Source: Sedimentisphaera sp050251615
Lineage (GTDB): Bacteria; Planctomycetota; Phycisphaerae; Sedimentisphaerales; Sedimentisphaeraceae
Length of the DNA: 62,102 nt
NCBI GenBank assembly: GCA_050251615.1
Contig: JBFWMM010000010.1
Location: 1-62,102 of the forward strand
Reading direction: 5' to 3'
Shown: positions 35,672 through 44,863 of the stretch, in pieces
Numbering within the stretch: position 1 is the stretch's first letter
How the letters are laid out: the number at the start of each line of letters is the position of its first letter
Program-made: the position numbers and the translations under genes
The notes under the pieces: model-generated
Seen by the model: only the letters and a program-made list of their open reading frames with translations
Told to the model about the DNA's origin: nothing
Databases searched by the model: none

Positions 35672-37288
35672 ATGGCAAAACAGATGATGTACGATACCGA
35701 TGCGAGAAAGCAGCTTCTTGAAGGCCTGCGCACTCTCACCTCAGCGGTTAAAGTTACAATGGGCCCCACCGGCAAAAACGTACTGCTCAGCAAGAGCTAC
35801 GGTGCGCCGAAGGTAACCAAGGACGGCGTTTCCGTGAGCAAGGAAATCGAGCTTGAAGACCCGTTCAAGAATATGGGCGCCAAGATGATTAATCAGGTGT
35901 CCAGCAAAACAAGCGACAACGTTGGCGATGGCACAACCACCGCTACCGTTCTCGCAGAGGCAATCTTTTCTGAAGGCCTCAAGTATGTTACTGCGGGCGC
36001 AAACCCCGTAGCGGTTCAGCGCGGCATAAGCAAAGCCGCACAAGCCGCAATCGATTTCATTCAGGCAAGCGCTAAGAAAGTTCGCGGTCATGATGACATC
36101 GCGAAGGTTGCCGCTATCAGTGCCAACAACAATATGGAAGTCGGCGAGATGATCGCGGACGCCATGGATAAGGTGGGCAAGGAAGGCGTTATAGAGATTG
36201 AAGACGGCAAGGGCATGGAGACCGAGCTGAGCGTGGTTGAAGGTATGCAGTTTGACCGCGGCTACATCTCGCCGTACTTTATGACCAACCCCGATACACT
36301 CGAAGCGGTGTTCGAGGACGCATACATCCTGCTCCACGAGAAGAAGATTTCAAACGTGCGCGAGCTTGTTCCGTTGCTTGAGAAGGTGGCACAGACAGGC
36401 GCAGCGCTGGTTATCGTGTGTGAAAACATTGAGGGTGAGGCCCTTACCACTCTGGTGATCAACCGTCTGCAGGGCGTGCTGAAGATTGCCGGCGTAAAAG
36501 CGCCCGGCTTCGGCGACCGCCGCAAGGCGATGCTCGAAGACCTCGCCGTGCTTACAGGCGGACAGGTTATCACAGAAGACCTCGGCATCAAGCTTGAAAG
36601 CGTTGAGCTTTCGCAGCTCGGCCGCGCGAAGAAGATTGTAATCGGCAAGGAAGTTACCACGATTATCGAAGGCGCGGGCAAGAAGAAAGACGTCAAGGCG
36701 AGATGTGAGCTGATTCGCGCGCAACTCGAAAAGAGTACAAGCAGCTACGACAAAGAGAAGCTTCAGGAGCGTCTGGCCAAGCTCACAGGCGGTGTTGCCG
36801 TGATCAAGGCCGGCGCTGCTACGGAGGTCGAGATGAAGGAACGCAAAGACCTGCTCGACGATGCTCTCTGTGCCACAAAAGCGGCTGCTGAGGAAGGAAT
36901 CGTTCCCGGCGGCGGTCTCATCTTCCTGCGCGCTATCGCAAGCGTGGAAGCGGCTAAGAGCAAAGTAAAAGGCGATGAGAAGCTCGGCTTCGATATTGTC
37001 GCAAAGGCTCTTAAAGCTCCGACCCGCCAGATCGTTGATAACGGCGGCGAAGACGGCGATGTGATTGTGGAGAAGATACTTGAGCTCAAGGGCAATACCG
37101 GCTACGATGCCTCAAAGGGCGAGTTCGTTGATATGGTCAAGGCGGGCATTATTGATCCGGCCAAGGTTTCGAGGATTGCTCTGCAAAACGCTTCGAGCGT
37201 TGCCGGGCTTATGCTTACGACCAACGTTTTGATTACCGACTTCGACGAGAAAGACGAAAACGGCAAGATCCCTGGCGCCGTACACTGA
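35672..37288 (+). CDS. groEL: Chaperonin GroEL (copy 2, without GGM tail)
   Basis: 538 residues. The GroEL fold motifs are intact: VTMGPTGKNVLLSKSYGAPK, VGDGTTTATVLAEA, AGVKAPGFGDRRKAMLEDLA and EEGIVPGGGLIFLRAI. The C-terminus ends DEKDENGKIPGAVH and lacks the Gly-Met tail of copy 1, a difference also seen between specialised GroEL paralogues elsewhere. The two copies differ over their whole length, so this is an old duplication, not a recent one. The different tail suggests different substrates. Confidence 0.96.
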   Translation: MAKQMMYDTDARKQLLEGLRTLTSAVKVTMGPTGKNVLLSKSYGAPKVTKDGVSVSKEIELEDPFKNMGAKMINQVSSKTSDNVGDGTTTATVLAEAIFSEGLKYVTAGANPVAVQRGISKAAQAAIDFIQASAKKVRGHDDIAKVAAISANNNMEVGEMIADAMDKVGKEGVIEIEDGKGMETELSVVEGMQFDRGYISPYFMTNPDTLEAVFEDAYILLHEKKISNVRELVPLLEKVAQTGAALVIVCENIEGEALTTLVINRLQGVLKIAGVKAPGFGDRRKAMLEDLAVLTGGQVITEDLGIKLESVELSQLGRAKKIVIGKEVTTIIEGAGKKKDVKARCELIRAQLEKSTSSYDKEKLQERLAKLTGGVAVIKAGAATEVEMKERKDLLDDALCATKAAAEEGIVPGGGLIFLRAIASVEAAKSKVKGDEKLGFDIVAKALKAPTRQIVDNGGEDGDVIVEKILELKGNTGYDASKGEFVDMVKAGIIDPAKVSRIALQNASSVAGLMLTTNVLITDFDEKDENGKIPGAVH

Positions 37289-37308
37289 CAAAATATAATA
37301 ATTTGAGG

Positions 37309-37349
37309 CCGCAGGACACTTCTTACGCAGGGGGGTTCTGCGGTTTTTT
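37309..37349 (+). terminator. Terminator between groEL copy 2 and dnaJ
   Basis: CCGCAG pairs with CTGCGG across a ~23-nt loop, followed by six T. It probably ends the chaperonin transcript, with partial read-through to dnaJ 12 nt further on possible. Confidence 0.65.
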
Positions 37350-37360
37350 CAGGCAAAGAA

Positions 37361-38500
37361 ATGACTAAAAAAGATTACTACGAAGTTCTTGGCGTCAGCA
37401 AGCAGGCAAGTGCGGACGAAATCAAAAAAGCGTATCGCAGGCTTGCTCTGAAATATCACCCCGATAAGAACCAGGGCGATAAGGAAGCCGAGGATAAGTT
37501 CAAGGAATGCGCGGAGGCGTATGAAGTGCTCAGCAATCCCGAGAAGCGCCAGCGCTATGACCAGTTTGGTCATGAAGGGCTGCGCGGCTCAGGCATGCAC
37601 GACTATTCGCACATGAATGTTAACGATATCTTCTCGAACTTCGGCGATATTTTCGGTGATTTCTTTGGCGGTGGATTCAGCTCGCAGCGCATGAATCCTA
37701 ATGCGCCGCGCAAAGGACTCGACCTCGAAACCAACGTTTCGCTTTCGCTTGAAGAGGCGGCCAGAGGAGTCGAGCGGACAATCGAATTTACGCGGCAGGA
37801 CATCTGCAATTCATGCGGTGGCAACGGCTGCGCCGTCGGTTCACACCCAAGTACCTGCGGCTCGTGCGGCGGGTCGGGGCAAGTGAGTAGTGTACGCATG
37901 GGCGGCTTCTTTCAGACGGTTAGCACATGCCCGAACTGCCATGGTAGTGGCAAAATAATCTCCGACCCCTGTAAGAAGTGTCACGGAACCGGCAGAATGC
38001 CCGTCAAGAAGAAGGTAAGCGTGAAGATACCCGCCGGCATAAACGATGGTCAGGCGGTGCGTGTGGCAGGTGAAGGCGAGCCAGGGGCAAACCACGGCCC
38101 CAACGGCGACCTCTACTGCTACGTGCAGGTACGCCAGCATCCGTTCCTTATGCGCGACGGACTGGATTTGATTGCGGTTGTACCGATCAGCTTCACGCAG
38201 GCTATTCTCGGTGCGAAGATTGATGTTCCCAGCCTGGAGGGCATTCGCCAGCTCACGATTCCGGCCGGCACACAGTATGGCGATGCGTTCCGCATAAAAG
38301 GGCAGGGTATGCCCGACTTGCACGGCGGTAAAAGAGGCGATGAGCATGTGCGCGTTACCATTGAGATTCCCAAAAAGCTCAAGCCCAAGCAGGAAAGGCT
38401 CATCAGGGAGTTTGCCTCCACTGAAGATAAGAATGTTTCACAGGAAAGAGAGAGCTTCTTGAAAAAAATAAAGGATTATTTCGGTAAGAACAATGACTGA
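37361..38500 (+). CDS. dnaJ: Chaperone protein DnaJ
   Basis: 379 residues with all canonical parts: J-domain with HPD (YYEVLGVSKQASADEIKKAY, YHPDKNQGDKEAEDKF), a Gly/Phe region (about 70-110), four zinc-binding CxxCxGxG repeats (CNSCGGNGC, CGSCGGSGQ, CPNCHGSGK, CKKCHGTGR) and the C-terminal substrate-binding domains. Co-chaperone of DnaK; dnaK itself is not in the window. It overlaps grpE by 8 bp. Confidence 0.97.
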   Translation: MTKKDYYEVLGVSKQASADEIKKAYRRLALKYHPDKNQGDKEAEDKFKECAEAYEVLSNPEKRQRYDQFGHEGLRGSGMHDYSHMNVNDIFSNFGDIFGDFFGGGFSSQRMNPNAPRKGLDLETNVSLSLEEAARGVERTIEFTRQDICNSCGGNGCAVGSHPSTCGSCGGSGQVSSVRMGGFFQTVSTCPNCHGSGKIISDPCKKCHGTGRMPVKKKVSVKIPAGINDGQAVRVAGEGEPGANHGPNGDLYCYVQVRQHPFLMRDGLDLIAVVPISFTQAILGAKIDVPSLEGIRQLTIPAGTQYGDAFRIKGQGMPDLHGGKRGDEHVRVTIEIPKKLKPKQERLIREFASTEDKNVSQERESFLKKIKDYFGKNND

Positions 38501-39277
38501 AGAAAATAAAAACGATAAGACCGCCTCTGTCGAAGAGGCTGCCGAGCAGGCTCCCCTGCTCACGCCTGAGGAGCAGCTCGCTCGCGACTATGCCGAACTT
38601 GATTCGAAGTTTCAGAGGCTTCGTGCCGACTACGCCAACTACCAGAAGCGCGTTCCGAAGATGATTGCAGACGAGGTTAACTATAAGGTGGAGTCTTTCA
38701 TAAAGGCCCTTCTGCCAGGGCTCGACAACTTCGAGCATGCCCTGAAACACTCGGAAAACAGTGAGGATGTCAAAAGCGTCCTTGATGGCGTAAAGATGGT
38801 TTATGCCAACATTATCGAGATACTGAAAAGCCAGGAGCTTGAGATCATCGAGAGCAAGGGTGCTCATTTCGAGCCCTCTTATCATCAGGCGGTTGTGCAT
38901 CAGAGCGTTGAAACCGAACCTGATGGTATTGTTCTTGAGGAGCTCCAGAAGGGCTATATGATCAAAGGCAAGGTTATCAGGCCGGCGATGGTCGTTGTGA
39001 ACAAGATTGAACATAAAGAAGATGCGCCTGCTNNNNNNNNNNNNNNNNNNNNNNNNNNNNNNNNNNNNNNNNNNNNNNNNNNNNNNNNNNNNNNNNNNNN
39101 NNNNNNNNNNNNNNNNNNNNNNNNNNNNNNNNCGTTGAAACCGAACCTGATGGTATTGTTCTTGAGGAGCTCCAGAAGGGCTATATGATCAAAGGCAAGG
39201 TTATCAGGCCGGCGATGGTCGTTGTGAACAAGATTGAACATAAAGAAGATGCGCCTGCTCCGGAAGGGGATGCCTGA
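38493..39277 (+). CDS. grpE: Nucleotide exchange factor GrpE (interrupted by an assembly gap)
   Basis: GrpE releases ADP from DnaK. The sequence begins MTEENKNDKTASVEEAAEQA, followed by a coiled coil (LARDYAELDSKFQRLRADYA, NYQKRVPK) and the C-terminal beta domain (HFEPSYHQAVVHQSVETEPD, then GYMIKGKVIRPAMVVVNKI). At 39033-39132 there are 100 N. The 127 bp before the N run (38906-39032) are repeated exactly after it (39133-39259). Collapsing the duplication gives an uninterrupted frame of about 185 residues ending APEGDA and a stop at 39275-39277. The gene is therefore probably intact in the organism. The stop overlaps the ATG of the fmdB gene by one base. Confidence 0.9.
38906..39259. other. 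Scaffold gap (100 N) flanked by a 127-bp exact duplication
   Basis: N run at 39033-39132. The flanks 38906-39032 and 39133-39259 are identical. The overlap length of 127 equals the largest k-mer used by common de Bruijn assemblers, and 100 N is a standard placeholder, so this looks like two contigs that should have been joined by overlap. Confidence 0.92.
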
Positions 39278-39549
39278 TGCCAACGTACGATTACAAATGC
39301 CAGGCCTGCGGCATAGAGTTTGAGAAATTTCAACAGATGAGCGCGCCTGTGTTGAAGAAATGCCCTGAATGTGGTAAAATGAAGCTGAAGCGCCTGATTG
39401 GTACGGGCTCAGGCGCAATTTTTAAAGGCGCAGGCTTCTACGAAACCGACTACCGTTCCGAATCATATAAGGCAGATTCGGCCAAAGCGCAGGCGGCCCC
39501 GAGCCCCTGCGGGGACTGCAACGGTTGTCCTGCGGCAGAAAATAAGTAA
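39277..39549 (+). CDS. FmdB-type zinc ribbon protein
   Basis: 90 residues. MPTYDYKCQACGIEFEKFQQ and LKKCPECGKMKLKRLIG supply the CxxC...CxxC zinc ribbon of the FmdB putative regulatory family, then GAIFKGAGFYETDY and a Cys-rich tail (CGDCNGCP). Often found near grpE/dnaJ or in small regulatory contexts. Function not established. Coupled to grpE by a one-base overlap; prfB begins 28 bp later. Confidence 0.9.
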   Translation: MPTYDYKCQACGIEFEKFQQMSAPVLKKCPECGKMKLKRLIGTGSGAIFKGAGFYETDYRSESYKADSAKAQAAPSPCGDCNGCPAAENK

Positions 39550-39577
39550 ACAGCCCCATAGCAAGGATTGTACATCT

Positions 39578-40691
39578 ATGGAAAAAACAGAGATCAAAGG
39601 AGCAATCTCAAATCTTGAGGCGCGAATCTTAAAAGTTCGCGACTGGCTTTAACCTGCCTGCAAAGCAGCAGAGAAAGGCCGAGCTCGAAGAGGCCATGAA
39701 CGCCCCCGATTTCTGGGACAGCCCTGATATGGCGCAGAAGATTGTTTCGGAGCTTTCAGCCTTGAAAACCGTTGTCAATCCGGTGGTGCAGGCGCTCACA
39801 GAGATTGGCGATATGCGCGATTTGTTCGAGCTGGCCAGCGAAGAGAATGACGAAGAGACATTCCTTTCCATTGAGGGCGATATTGCCGAGATGGAAAAGG
39901 CCTGCGAAAAGATTGAGCTCGCCGGCACGCTCGGCGGCCCCAACGACACGAACGACTGCTTCTTCAGCTTACATGCCGGCGCCGGCGGAACCGAAAGCTG
40001 CGACTGGGCCAGCATACTGCTGCGAATGTACTTGAGGTACTTCGAGGCCAACGGGTACAAGTACGAAGAGCTCGACGTAACCAATGGCGAAGAAGCGGGC
40101 ATCCGCTCAATCACGCTGAAAGTGAGCGGGCCGTTTGCGTTCGGCAAGCTGTCATGTGAATCGGGCGTGCACAGGCTCGTGCGCATAAGCCCCTTTGATT
40201 CGCAAAGCCGCCGGCACACAAGCTTCACCGCGTGCGATGTGATTCCGGATGCGGGAGATGACATTGATATTGAGATAGCCGACGGCGACATTCGCATAGA
40301 TTTCTACCGCGCCAGCGGAGCGGGAGGCCAGCACGTCAACAAGACAAGCAGCGCCGTGCGTATTACACACTTGGCCACTAATATCGTGGTGCAGTGCCAG
40401 AACGACCGCAGCCAGCATAAGAACAAGGCCGAGGCCATGAAGATGCTCAAGGCGAAGCTCTATATGCTTGAGCAGCAGAAGCGCGATGCCGTAATCGCCA
40501 GCCTCTACGGCAACAAGGGCGAAATTGCCTGGGGCAACCAGATCCGAAGCTACGTTATGCAGCCGTATCAGATGGTCAAAGACCACCGCACCGGCTACGA
40601 AACCGGCAACGTTACCGCTGTTCTTGACGGCGATATAGAGCCGTTTATCGAGAGCTACCTGCGCCTTAGAGCCGAGAAACAGCATAAATAA
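39578..40691 (+). CDS. prfB: Peptide chain release factor 2, expressed by +1 frameshift
   Basis: RF2 ends translation at UGA and UAA. The first frame starts at ATG 39578 (AAGGA about 10 nt upstream) and encodes MEKTEIKGAISNLEARILKV, then RDWL and TAA (39650-39652). Skipping T39650 continues in the +1 frame from AAC 39651 as NLPAKQQRKAELEEAMNAPD and onward to the stop at 40691, about 371 residues in total. The break lies exactly where known prfB genes have their regulatory frameshift (after about 25 codons, at CTT-stop-C). The protein has the RF2 SPF codon-recognition motif (RISPFDSQSRR, about residue 205) and GGQ (GAGGQHVNKTSSAVRIT, about 250). The site here is CTT TAA C, not CTT TGA C, and no AGGGGG-like internal Shine-Dalgarno is visible. 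Confidence 0.92.
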
Positions 40692-40723
40692 AGTCATAAG
40701 TTGTATGTTATAAGTTTAAAAAC

Positions 40724-40751
40724 ACCCGCAGATTTCGGCGGGTATTTTTTT
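40724..40751. terminator. Terminator between convergent prfB and the mscS-type gene
   Basis: ACCCGC pairs with GCGGGT over an 8-nt loop, then A and seven T; an A-rich stretch on the other side allows function in both directions. Confidence 0.8.
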
Positions 40752-40774
40752 AGTGTGGCGCAGGGTGCCAAACA

Positions 40775-41965
40775 TTATTTTCCGCGGTAGATGTGCACGT
40801 CGCGTTGCGGGAACGGTATTCCGACGCCCTCAGCATCGAATCGTTCTTTGACTGTCCGGATGATGTCCCAATAGACATCCCAGTAGTTCTCTGTCTTTGT
40901 CCAGGGGCGGCAGATGAAATTCACGCTCGAATCTGCCAGCTCGTGCAGGCGGATGTTCGGTGCCGGTTCCGCGAGAACGAGTGGATGTTGCTTTACGATA
41001 TCTGTGAGAATCGCGTGCGCTTTAGCAATATCGTCCTTATAGCCGATGCTGAAAACGAGGTCAACGCGGCGTTCCTTGCATCCGGTGATGTTCGTTATTA
41101 CATTGCCCCAGATTGAGCCGTTCGGCACGACAAGAACCTGATTGTCCCAGGTCATTATCGTGGTTGTGTTCAGGTTCATGCTCACGACCGAGCCGCTTAT
41201 ACCTGCCGTTTTGATGGCATCGCCGACGTCGTACGGGCGGTACATCAGAATCATCACGCCTGAGGCGAAGTTGCTCAGCGTGCCTTGAAGCGCAAAGCCC
41301 ACAATAAAACCGATAGCTCCGATTCCTGCAATCATCGGCCCGACGTTTACCCCCAGCGTGCCTGCGCCGACAACCCAACCTATTACGATAAGTGTGCGGC
41401 TTATGATGGTACTGAAAAATTCACGGAGTAGCTTTGAGCAGCGTTTGTTGAAACGGAGCGTCTTGCGTACGAGCCTTTCAGTGATAGCGGCGAGTACATG
41501 AAATAAAATTATAATCGCGAAAAACGCGATAATTCTTCCTCCCCAGCGAATCCCGCCCGTGGGGCTTTTGAGCCAGTTGACCACAACCGAAAACGTCTTA
41601 TTGAGATTTTTCCCCGAAACGCTCACTCTCGACACACTCGCCACGTATTTGTTGTATTTGTCAACTACGCCGCCCTTGGTGCTCAATTCTTTTACAACCA
41701 CATTCAGCCGGTCTATTACGTTGGTTTGTGCCTCGCGTAGCTTTATCAGCTCCTGAGCACTTGCGTTTGAAATCTCTGCCGCCGAAATGTCCTTCGCCTT
41801 CGTTTCGAGCAGGTTAAGCCAGGCATCAGCCTCGGTGGTGAGCTCTTCAGTCTGCATGGGGCGAACGGTCAGCTCGAGTTCCTTTATGGATATGTCTTCG
41901 CGGGCCGCAGCCGAACAAAAAGTGCAGATGAATGTTGCGAGCAATAATAAGGCCGTATGTTTCAT
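40775..41965 (-). CDS. Small-conductance mechanosensitive channel (MscS family)
   Basis: Opens on membrane tension to protect against hypo-osmotic shock. 396 residues: signal peptide (MKHTALLLLATFICTFCSAA), a short periplasmic helical domain (to about residue 135), then membrane helices (GGRIIAFFAIIILFHVLAAI, TLIVIGWVVGAGTLGVN). The pore helix and beta domain follow: GFALQGTLSNFASGVMIL, YRPYDVGDAIKTAGISGSV, and NQVLVVPNGSIWGNVITNI. A C-terminal domain ends near FPQRDVHIY. Convergent with prfB; no partner gene. Confidence 0.92.
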   Translation of the reverse strand: MKHTALLLLATFICTFCSAAAREDISIKELELTVRPMQTEELTTEADAWLNLLETKAKDISAAEISNASAQELIKLREAQTNVIDRLNVVVKELSTKGGVVDKYNKYVASVSRVSVSGKNLNKTFSVVVNWLKSPTGGIRWGGRIIAFFAIIILFHVLAAITERLVRKTLRFNKRCSKLLREFFSTIISRTLIVIGWVVGAGTLGVNVGPMIAGIGAIGFIVGFALQGTLSNFASGVMILMYRPYDVGDAIKTAGISGSVVSMNLNTTTIMTWDNQVLVVPNGSIWGNVITNITGCKERRVDLVFSIGYKDDIAKAHAILTDIVKQHPLVLAEPAPNIRLHELADSSVNFICRPWTKTENYWDVYWDIIRTVKERFDAEGVGIPFPQRDVHIYRGK

Positions 41966-42090
41966 TGTAATCGTCTTCCCCTGAAGTAATTAAAAGTCAT
42001 CAAAATTTGACAACCCGTAATTATAATTCAATGCAGGGTTTTATTCAATCCCGAAAAAAACGCGCCTGCCTCTTTACCTTGCGCCTGTTT

Positions 42091-42099
42091 TGCTATAAT
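42091..42099 (+). promoter_or_regulatory. Extended -10 promoter element before the GH2 gene
   Basis: TGCTATAAT matches the extended -10 (TGnTATAAT). The ATG lies 45 bp downstream of it. No good -35 is needed for this class. Confidence 0.5.
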
Positions 42100-42143
42100 A
42101 GACTGCGCAGAGTTTATGTTAATGTTAGAAATAAGGGAATAAT

Positions 42144-44588
42144 ATGAAACGTACAATGATACTCCTGGCGGCACTTTGTGCTTTCGGCTTTGCACAGCGC
42201 ACTGAAAAAATCATCAACGGGAATTGGGCTTTCACTTTTACAGGCTCCGATGCGGCGGAGGGTTCACAGTCTGCCGGCCTTGATGAGAGCACCTGGCAGA
42301 ATGTAAACCTGCCGCACTGCTGGAACGCTTCCGATACGCAGGATGGTATCCTCAATAATTACGCACGCGGCTTCGGCTGGTACCGCAAACATTTCACCCT
42401 GGACAAGGATAACGCGGGAAAGCGCGTGTATGTCTATTTTGAGTCTGCGGCTTACAAGGCGCAGGTTTACTGCAACGGCACATTCATCGGCCGGCATCTC
42501 GGCGGCTATGCATCGTTCTGCTTCGATATTACAGAATCTGTCAAGTTCGGTGAAGAAAACCTGCTCGCTGTGCGTGTGGACAATGCCGATACGAGCTCCG
42601 AGAGCGACCTGCGTATAATCCCGCTTTCCGGTGATTTTAACAAATACGGTGGCCTCTGCCGTGGGGTGCGTCTGATTATTACCGAGCCTGTACATATTAC
42701 CCCGCTCGACTACGCCTCTCCTGGCGTATATCTTACCGCAAGCAACGTGAGTGAGAAGGGGGCAGACCTTGAGATAAAGACTCTCGTCCGCAATACTGGC
42801 AGTGGCATGCAGAATGTTACCATCCGCACGCAGGTTTTCGACGCCGCGGGCAAAATAGTAAAGAAGCTCAAGTCAACGCAGGTGATAGATCCCGGCACAG
42901 AGCCCGTCTTGCAGACCGCACACATAAACAAGCCGCATCTCTGGAACGGCCGCAAGGCTCCGTACCTGTACAGCGTAACCGTGGAGCTGAGTCTGTTTAA
43001 TCGGCCGGTGGATATGGTACGCCAGCCGCTTGGCCTGCGCTACTACTCCGTGGACAAAGATAAAGGTTTCTTCCTTAACGGCGAGCACTACGACCTTGTC
43101 GGCGTGGCGATGCACGAAGACCGCTTCGGCAAAGGGCGCGCCATCAGCGATGCCGACCGTGAGCAGGATATGAATCTTATGCTTGAAATGGGGTGCACAT
43201 GGATTCGCCCAAGCCATTATCAGCATGGAGAGAAGTTTTACGACCTCGCCGATGAGAGTGGAATGGTGCTGTCATCAGAGATTCCGATTGTGAACGGAGC
43301 GCTGTTCAGCGAGGAGTTTATCGAAAACTGCGAGAGCCAACTCACCGAGCTCATCCGCCAGAACTACAATCACCCCTCGATTCTGTTCTGGATTATTTAC
43401 AACGAGCTGACAACCGCGGGCTCCGAGACCATTATCGACAGGCTCAATAAGCTTGTCAAAGCGGAAGATCCGGCCCGAATAACCAGCTGTGCGCACAGTA
43501 ACGCCAGCGACCACAGCCCCTGGTCAAAAGTTACCGACACTCTCGCCTATAATCGCTATATGGGCTGGTACGGCAAAAGCCCCGACGACTTCGCCCCCTG
43601 GGCCGATAAGATTCATTCAGAGCGCCCCGAAGACTGCGTCGGCATCACCGAATACGGCGCAGGAGCAAACGCCTTCCAGCATCAGATCCCGCCCGTGTAT
43701 CCGGGGCCGTATGCGGAATTTCATCCCGAGGAATACCAGCTCTACTACCACGAAAAGTATTGGCTCGCGATGAAGGCACGTCCGTTCTTATGGTGCAAGA
43801 CCGTATGGTGCGGCTTTGATTTCGCCGTGGACAACCGCGATGAGGGCAGCCAGATCGAGCTCAACGATAAGGGCATGGTTACGCGGGACAGGAAGATAAA
43901 GAAGGATATATTCTACTGGTACAAGGCCAACTGGAACTCAGAACCGATGGTCTATATCACAAGCCGCCGCGCGCAGAAACAGAGGACGATTCCTCCTTAC
44001 ATCAAGGTCTATTCCAACTGCGAAAGCGTCGAGCTGTTTGTAAATGGCGCAAGCTGCGGAGTGAGGAAAAACGCAGACAACATCTTCCTGTGGGAAGGTG
44101 AGCTCGGGCTTAAAGACGGTGAAAACGAGATTAAGGCCGTCGCCGCAGGCAACCTCGAAGACAGCATAGTATGGGATATGGATATAATGCCCGTCTATGT
44201 GCCTGTGAGCGTGAGCGCGTCAAAGTATGAAGGCTCCAATACGCCCATCAAAGCGATAGATGGTAGCTGGGACACGCGCTTCTCCGCGGACGACTATCCT
44301 TCGATCACGTTCGACCTCGGCGAGCCGAAGCCGCTTGCATCTCTCGCGCTGGCATTCTACCGCGGCACGTCACGCGTATATCAATTCAGTGTTGATGTGT
44401 CGGATGATATGACAAGTTGGAAAACCGTGCTGGAGAGTGCGAAGAGCTCGGGTAAGACGGAGGTGCTTGAAGAGTTTGCGATTACCCCTGCGAGCGCCAG
44501 ATACATACGCGTAACGAGCGAAGGCAACAGCTCCGATACTCCGCAATGGATGAGCCTCTATGAGGCAGCGTTTTACGGAGAGAAATAG
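42144..44588 (+). CDS. Glycoside hydrolase family 2 (beta-galactosidase-like) with C-terminal F5/8 domain
   Basis: Exported glycosidase of 814 residues. Signal peptide MKRTMILLAALCAFGFAQRT. Then the GH2 sugar-binding domain (DESTWQNVNLPHCWNASDTQ, GYASFCFDITE), an Ig-like domain and the TIM barrel with MHEDRFGKG, GCTWIRPSHYQHGEKFYDL, acid/base Glu in ILFWIIYNEL and nucleophile Glu in VGITEYGAGAN. After VWCGFDFAVDNRDEG come a GH2 C-terminal domain and an F5/8 type C (CBM32-like) domain (about residues 690-814). The specificity (beta-galactosidase, glucuronidase or another activity) cannot be set from sequence. It stands alone, just before the trp operon. Confidence 0.93.
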   Translation: MKRTMILLAALCAFGFAQRTEKIINGNWAFTFTGSDAAEGSQSAGLDESTWQNVNLPHCWNASDTQDGILNNYARGFGWYRKHFTLDKDNAGKRVYVYFESAAYKAQVYCNGTFIGRHLGGYASFCFDITESVKFGEENLLAVRVDNADTSSESDLRIIPLSGDFNKYGGLCRGVRLIITEPVHITPLDYASPGVYLTASNVSEKGADLEIKTLVRNTGSGMQNVTIRTQVFDAAGKIVKKLKSTQVIDPGTEPVLQTAHINKPHLWNGRKAPYLYSVTVELSLFNRPVDMVRQPLGLRYYSVDKDKGFFLNGEHYDLVGVAMHEDRFGKGRAISDADREQDMNLMLEMGCTWIRPSHYQHGEKFYDLADESGMVLSSEIPIVNGALFSEEFIENCESQLTELIRQNYNHPSILFWIIYNELTTAGSETIIDRLNKLVKAEDPARITSCAHSNASDHSPWSKVTDTLAYNRYMGWYGKSPDDFAPWADKIHSERPEDCVGITEYGAGANAFQHQIPPVYPGPYAEFHPEEYQLYYHEKYWLAMKARPFLWCKTVWCGFDFAVDNRDEGSQIELNDKGMVTRDRKIKKDIFYWYKANWNSEPMVYITSRRAQKQRTIPPYIKVYSNCESVELFVNGASCGVRKNADNIFLWEGELGLKDGENEIKAVAAGNLEDSIVWDMDIMPVYVPVSVSASKYEGSNTPIKAIDGSWDTRFSADDYPSITFDLGEPKPLASLALAFYRGTSRVYQFSVDVSDDMTSWKTVLESAKSSGKTEVLEEFAITPASARYIRVTSEGNSSDTPQWMSLYEAAFYGEK

Positions 44589-44667
44589 GTAACAGGCTAA
44601 GCGGTGCCGGGGCTTATCTCTCAAAGCTTCCCTGCCTGCGAAAAACAAAAAAATTGTAAAAAAAAGC

Positions 44668-44696
44668 TTGACTGAACGTGGCTGTCTTGCTATCAT
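44668..44696 (+). promoter_or_regulatory. Sigma-70 promoter of the trp operon
   Basis: TTGACT (44668-44673), 17 bp, TATCAT (44691-44696). Predicted start near 44703, about 29 nt before the leader peptide. Confidence 0.8.
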
Positions 44697-44731
44697 GTTT
44701 CTATCAAAAGAAACAAATACGAAAGTTTTTC

Positions 44732-44779
44732 ATGACAAATTCAAATTACATAGCAAACTGGTGGTGGCACAGCTCTTAG
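44732..44779 (+). CDS. trpL: trp operon leader peptide
   Basis: 15 codons: MTNSNYIANWWWHSS followed by TAG. Three consecutive Trp codons (TGG at 44759-44767) sit before an attenuator hairpin, the arrangement used for sensing charged tRNA-Trp by ribosome stalling. The ribosome binding site is weak (GAAAG about 8 nt upstream). Confidence 0.9.
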   Translation: MTNSNYIANWWWHSS

Positions 44780-44780
44780 T

Positions 44781-44863
44781 GAGAGATGGCGTTTTTCCTT
44801 TTGCGTGTAGTTTGTGTGAACTCCGGAAACCGTAATCTCTCAGCAGAGGTTACGGTTTTTTTA
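44781..44863 (+). promoter_or_regulatory. Transcription attenuator of the trp operon
   Basis: Terminator (3:4): AACCGTAA (about 44828-44836) pairs with TTACGGTT (about 44850-44857), with an extra inner stem, followed by a T run to 44863. Antiterminator (2:3): GAGAGAT (44781-44787) just after the leader stop is complementary to ATCTCTC (about 44835-44841), which overlaps the terminator stem. When ribosomes stall at the Trp codons the antiterminator would form and trpE is transcribed; with enough Trp the terminator forms. Confidence 0.85.

Noticed and set aside
39033..39277. grpE as a pseudogene or tandem partial duplication
   Set aside because: The duplication is exact, 127 bp long and flanks exactly 100 N; this is an assembly artefact.
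39578..39652. prfB as a frameshifted pseudogene with a separate 24-residue peptide
   Set aside because: The break is at the conserved RF2 frameshift position and both sides align to RF2.
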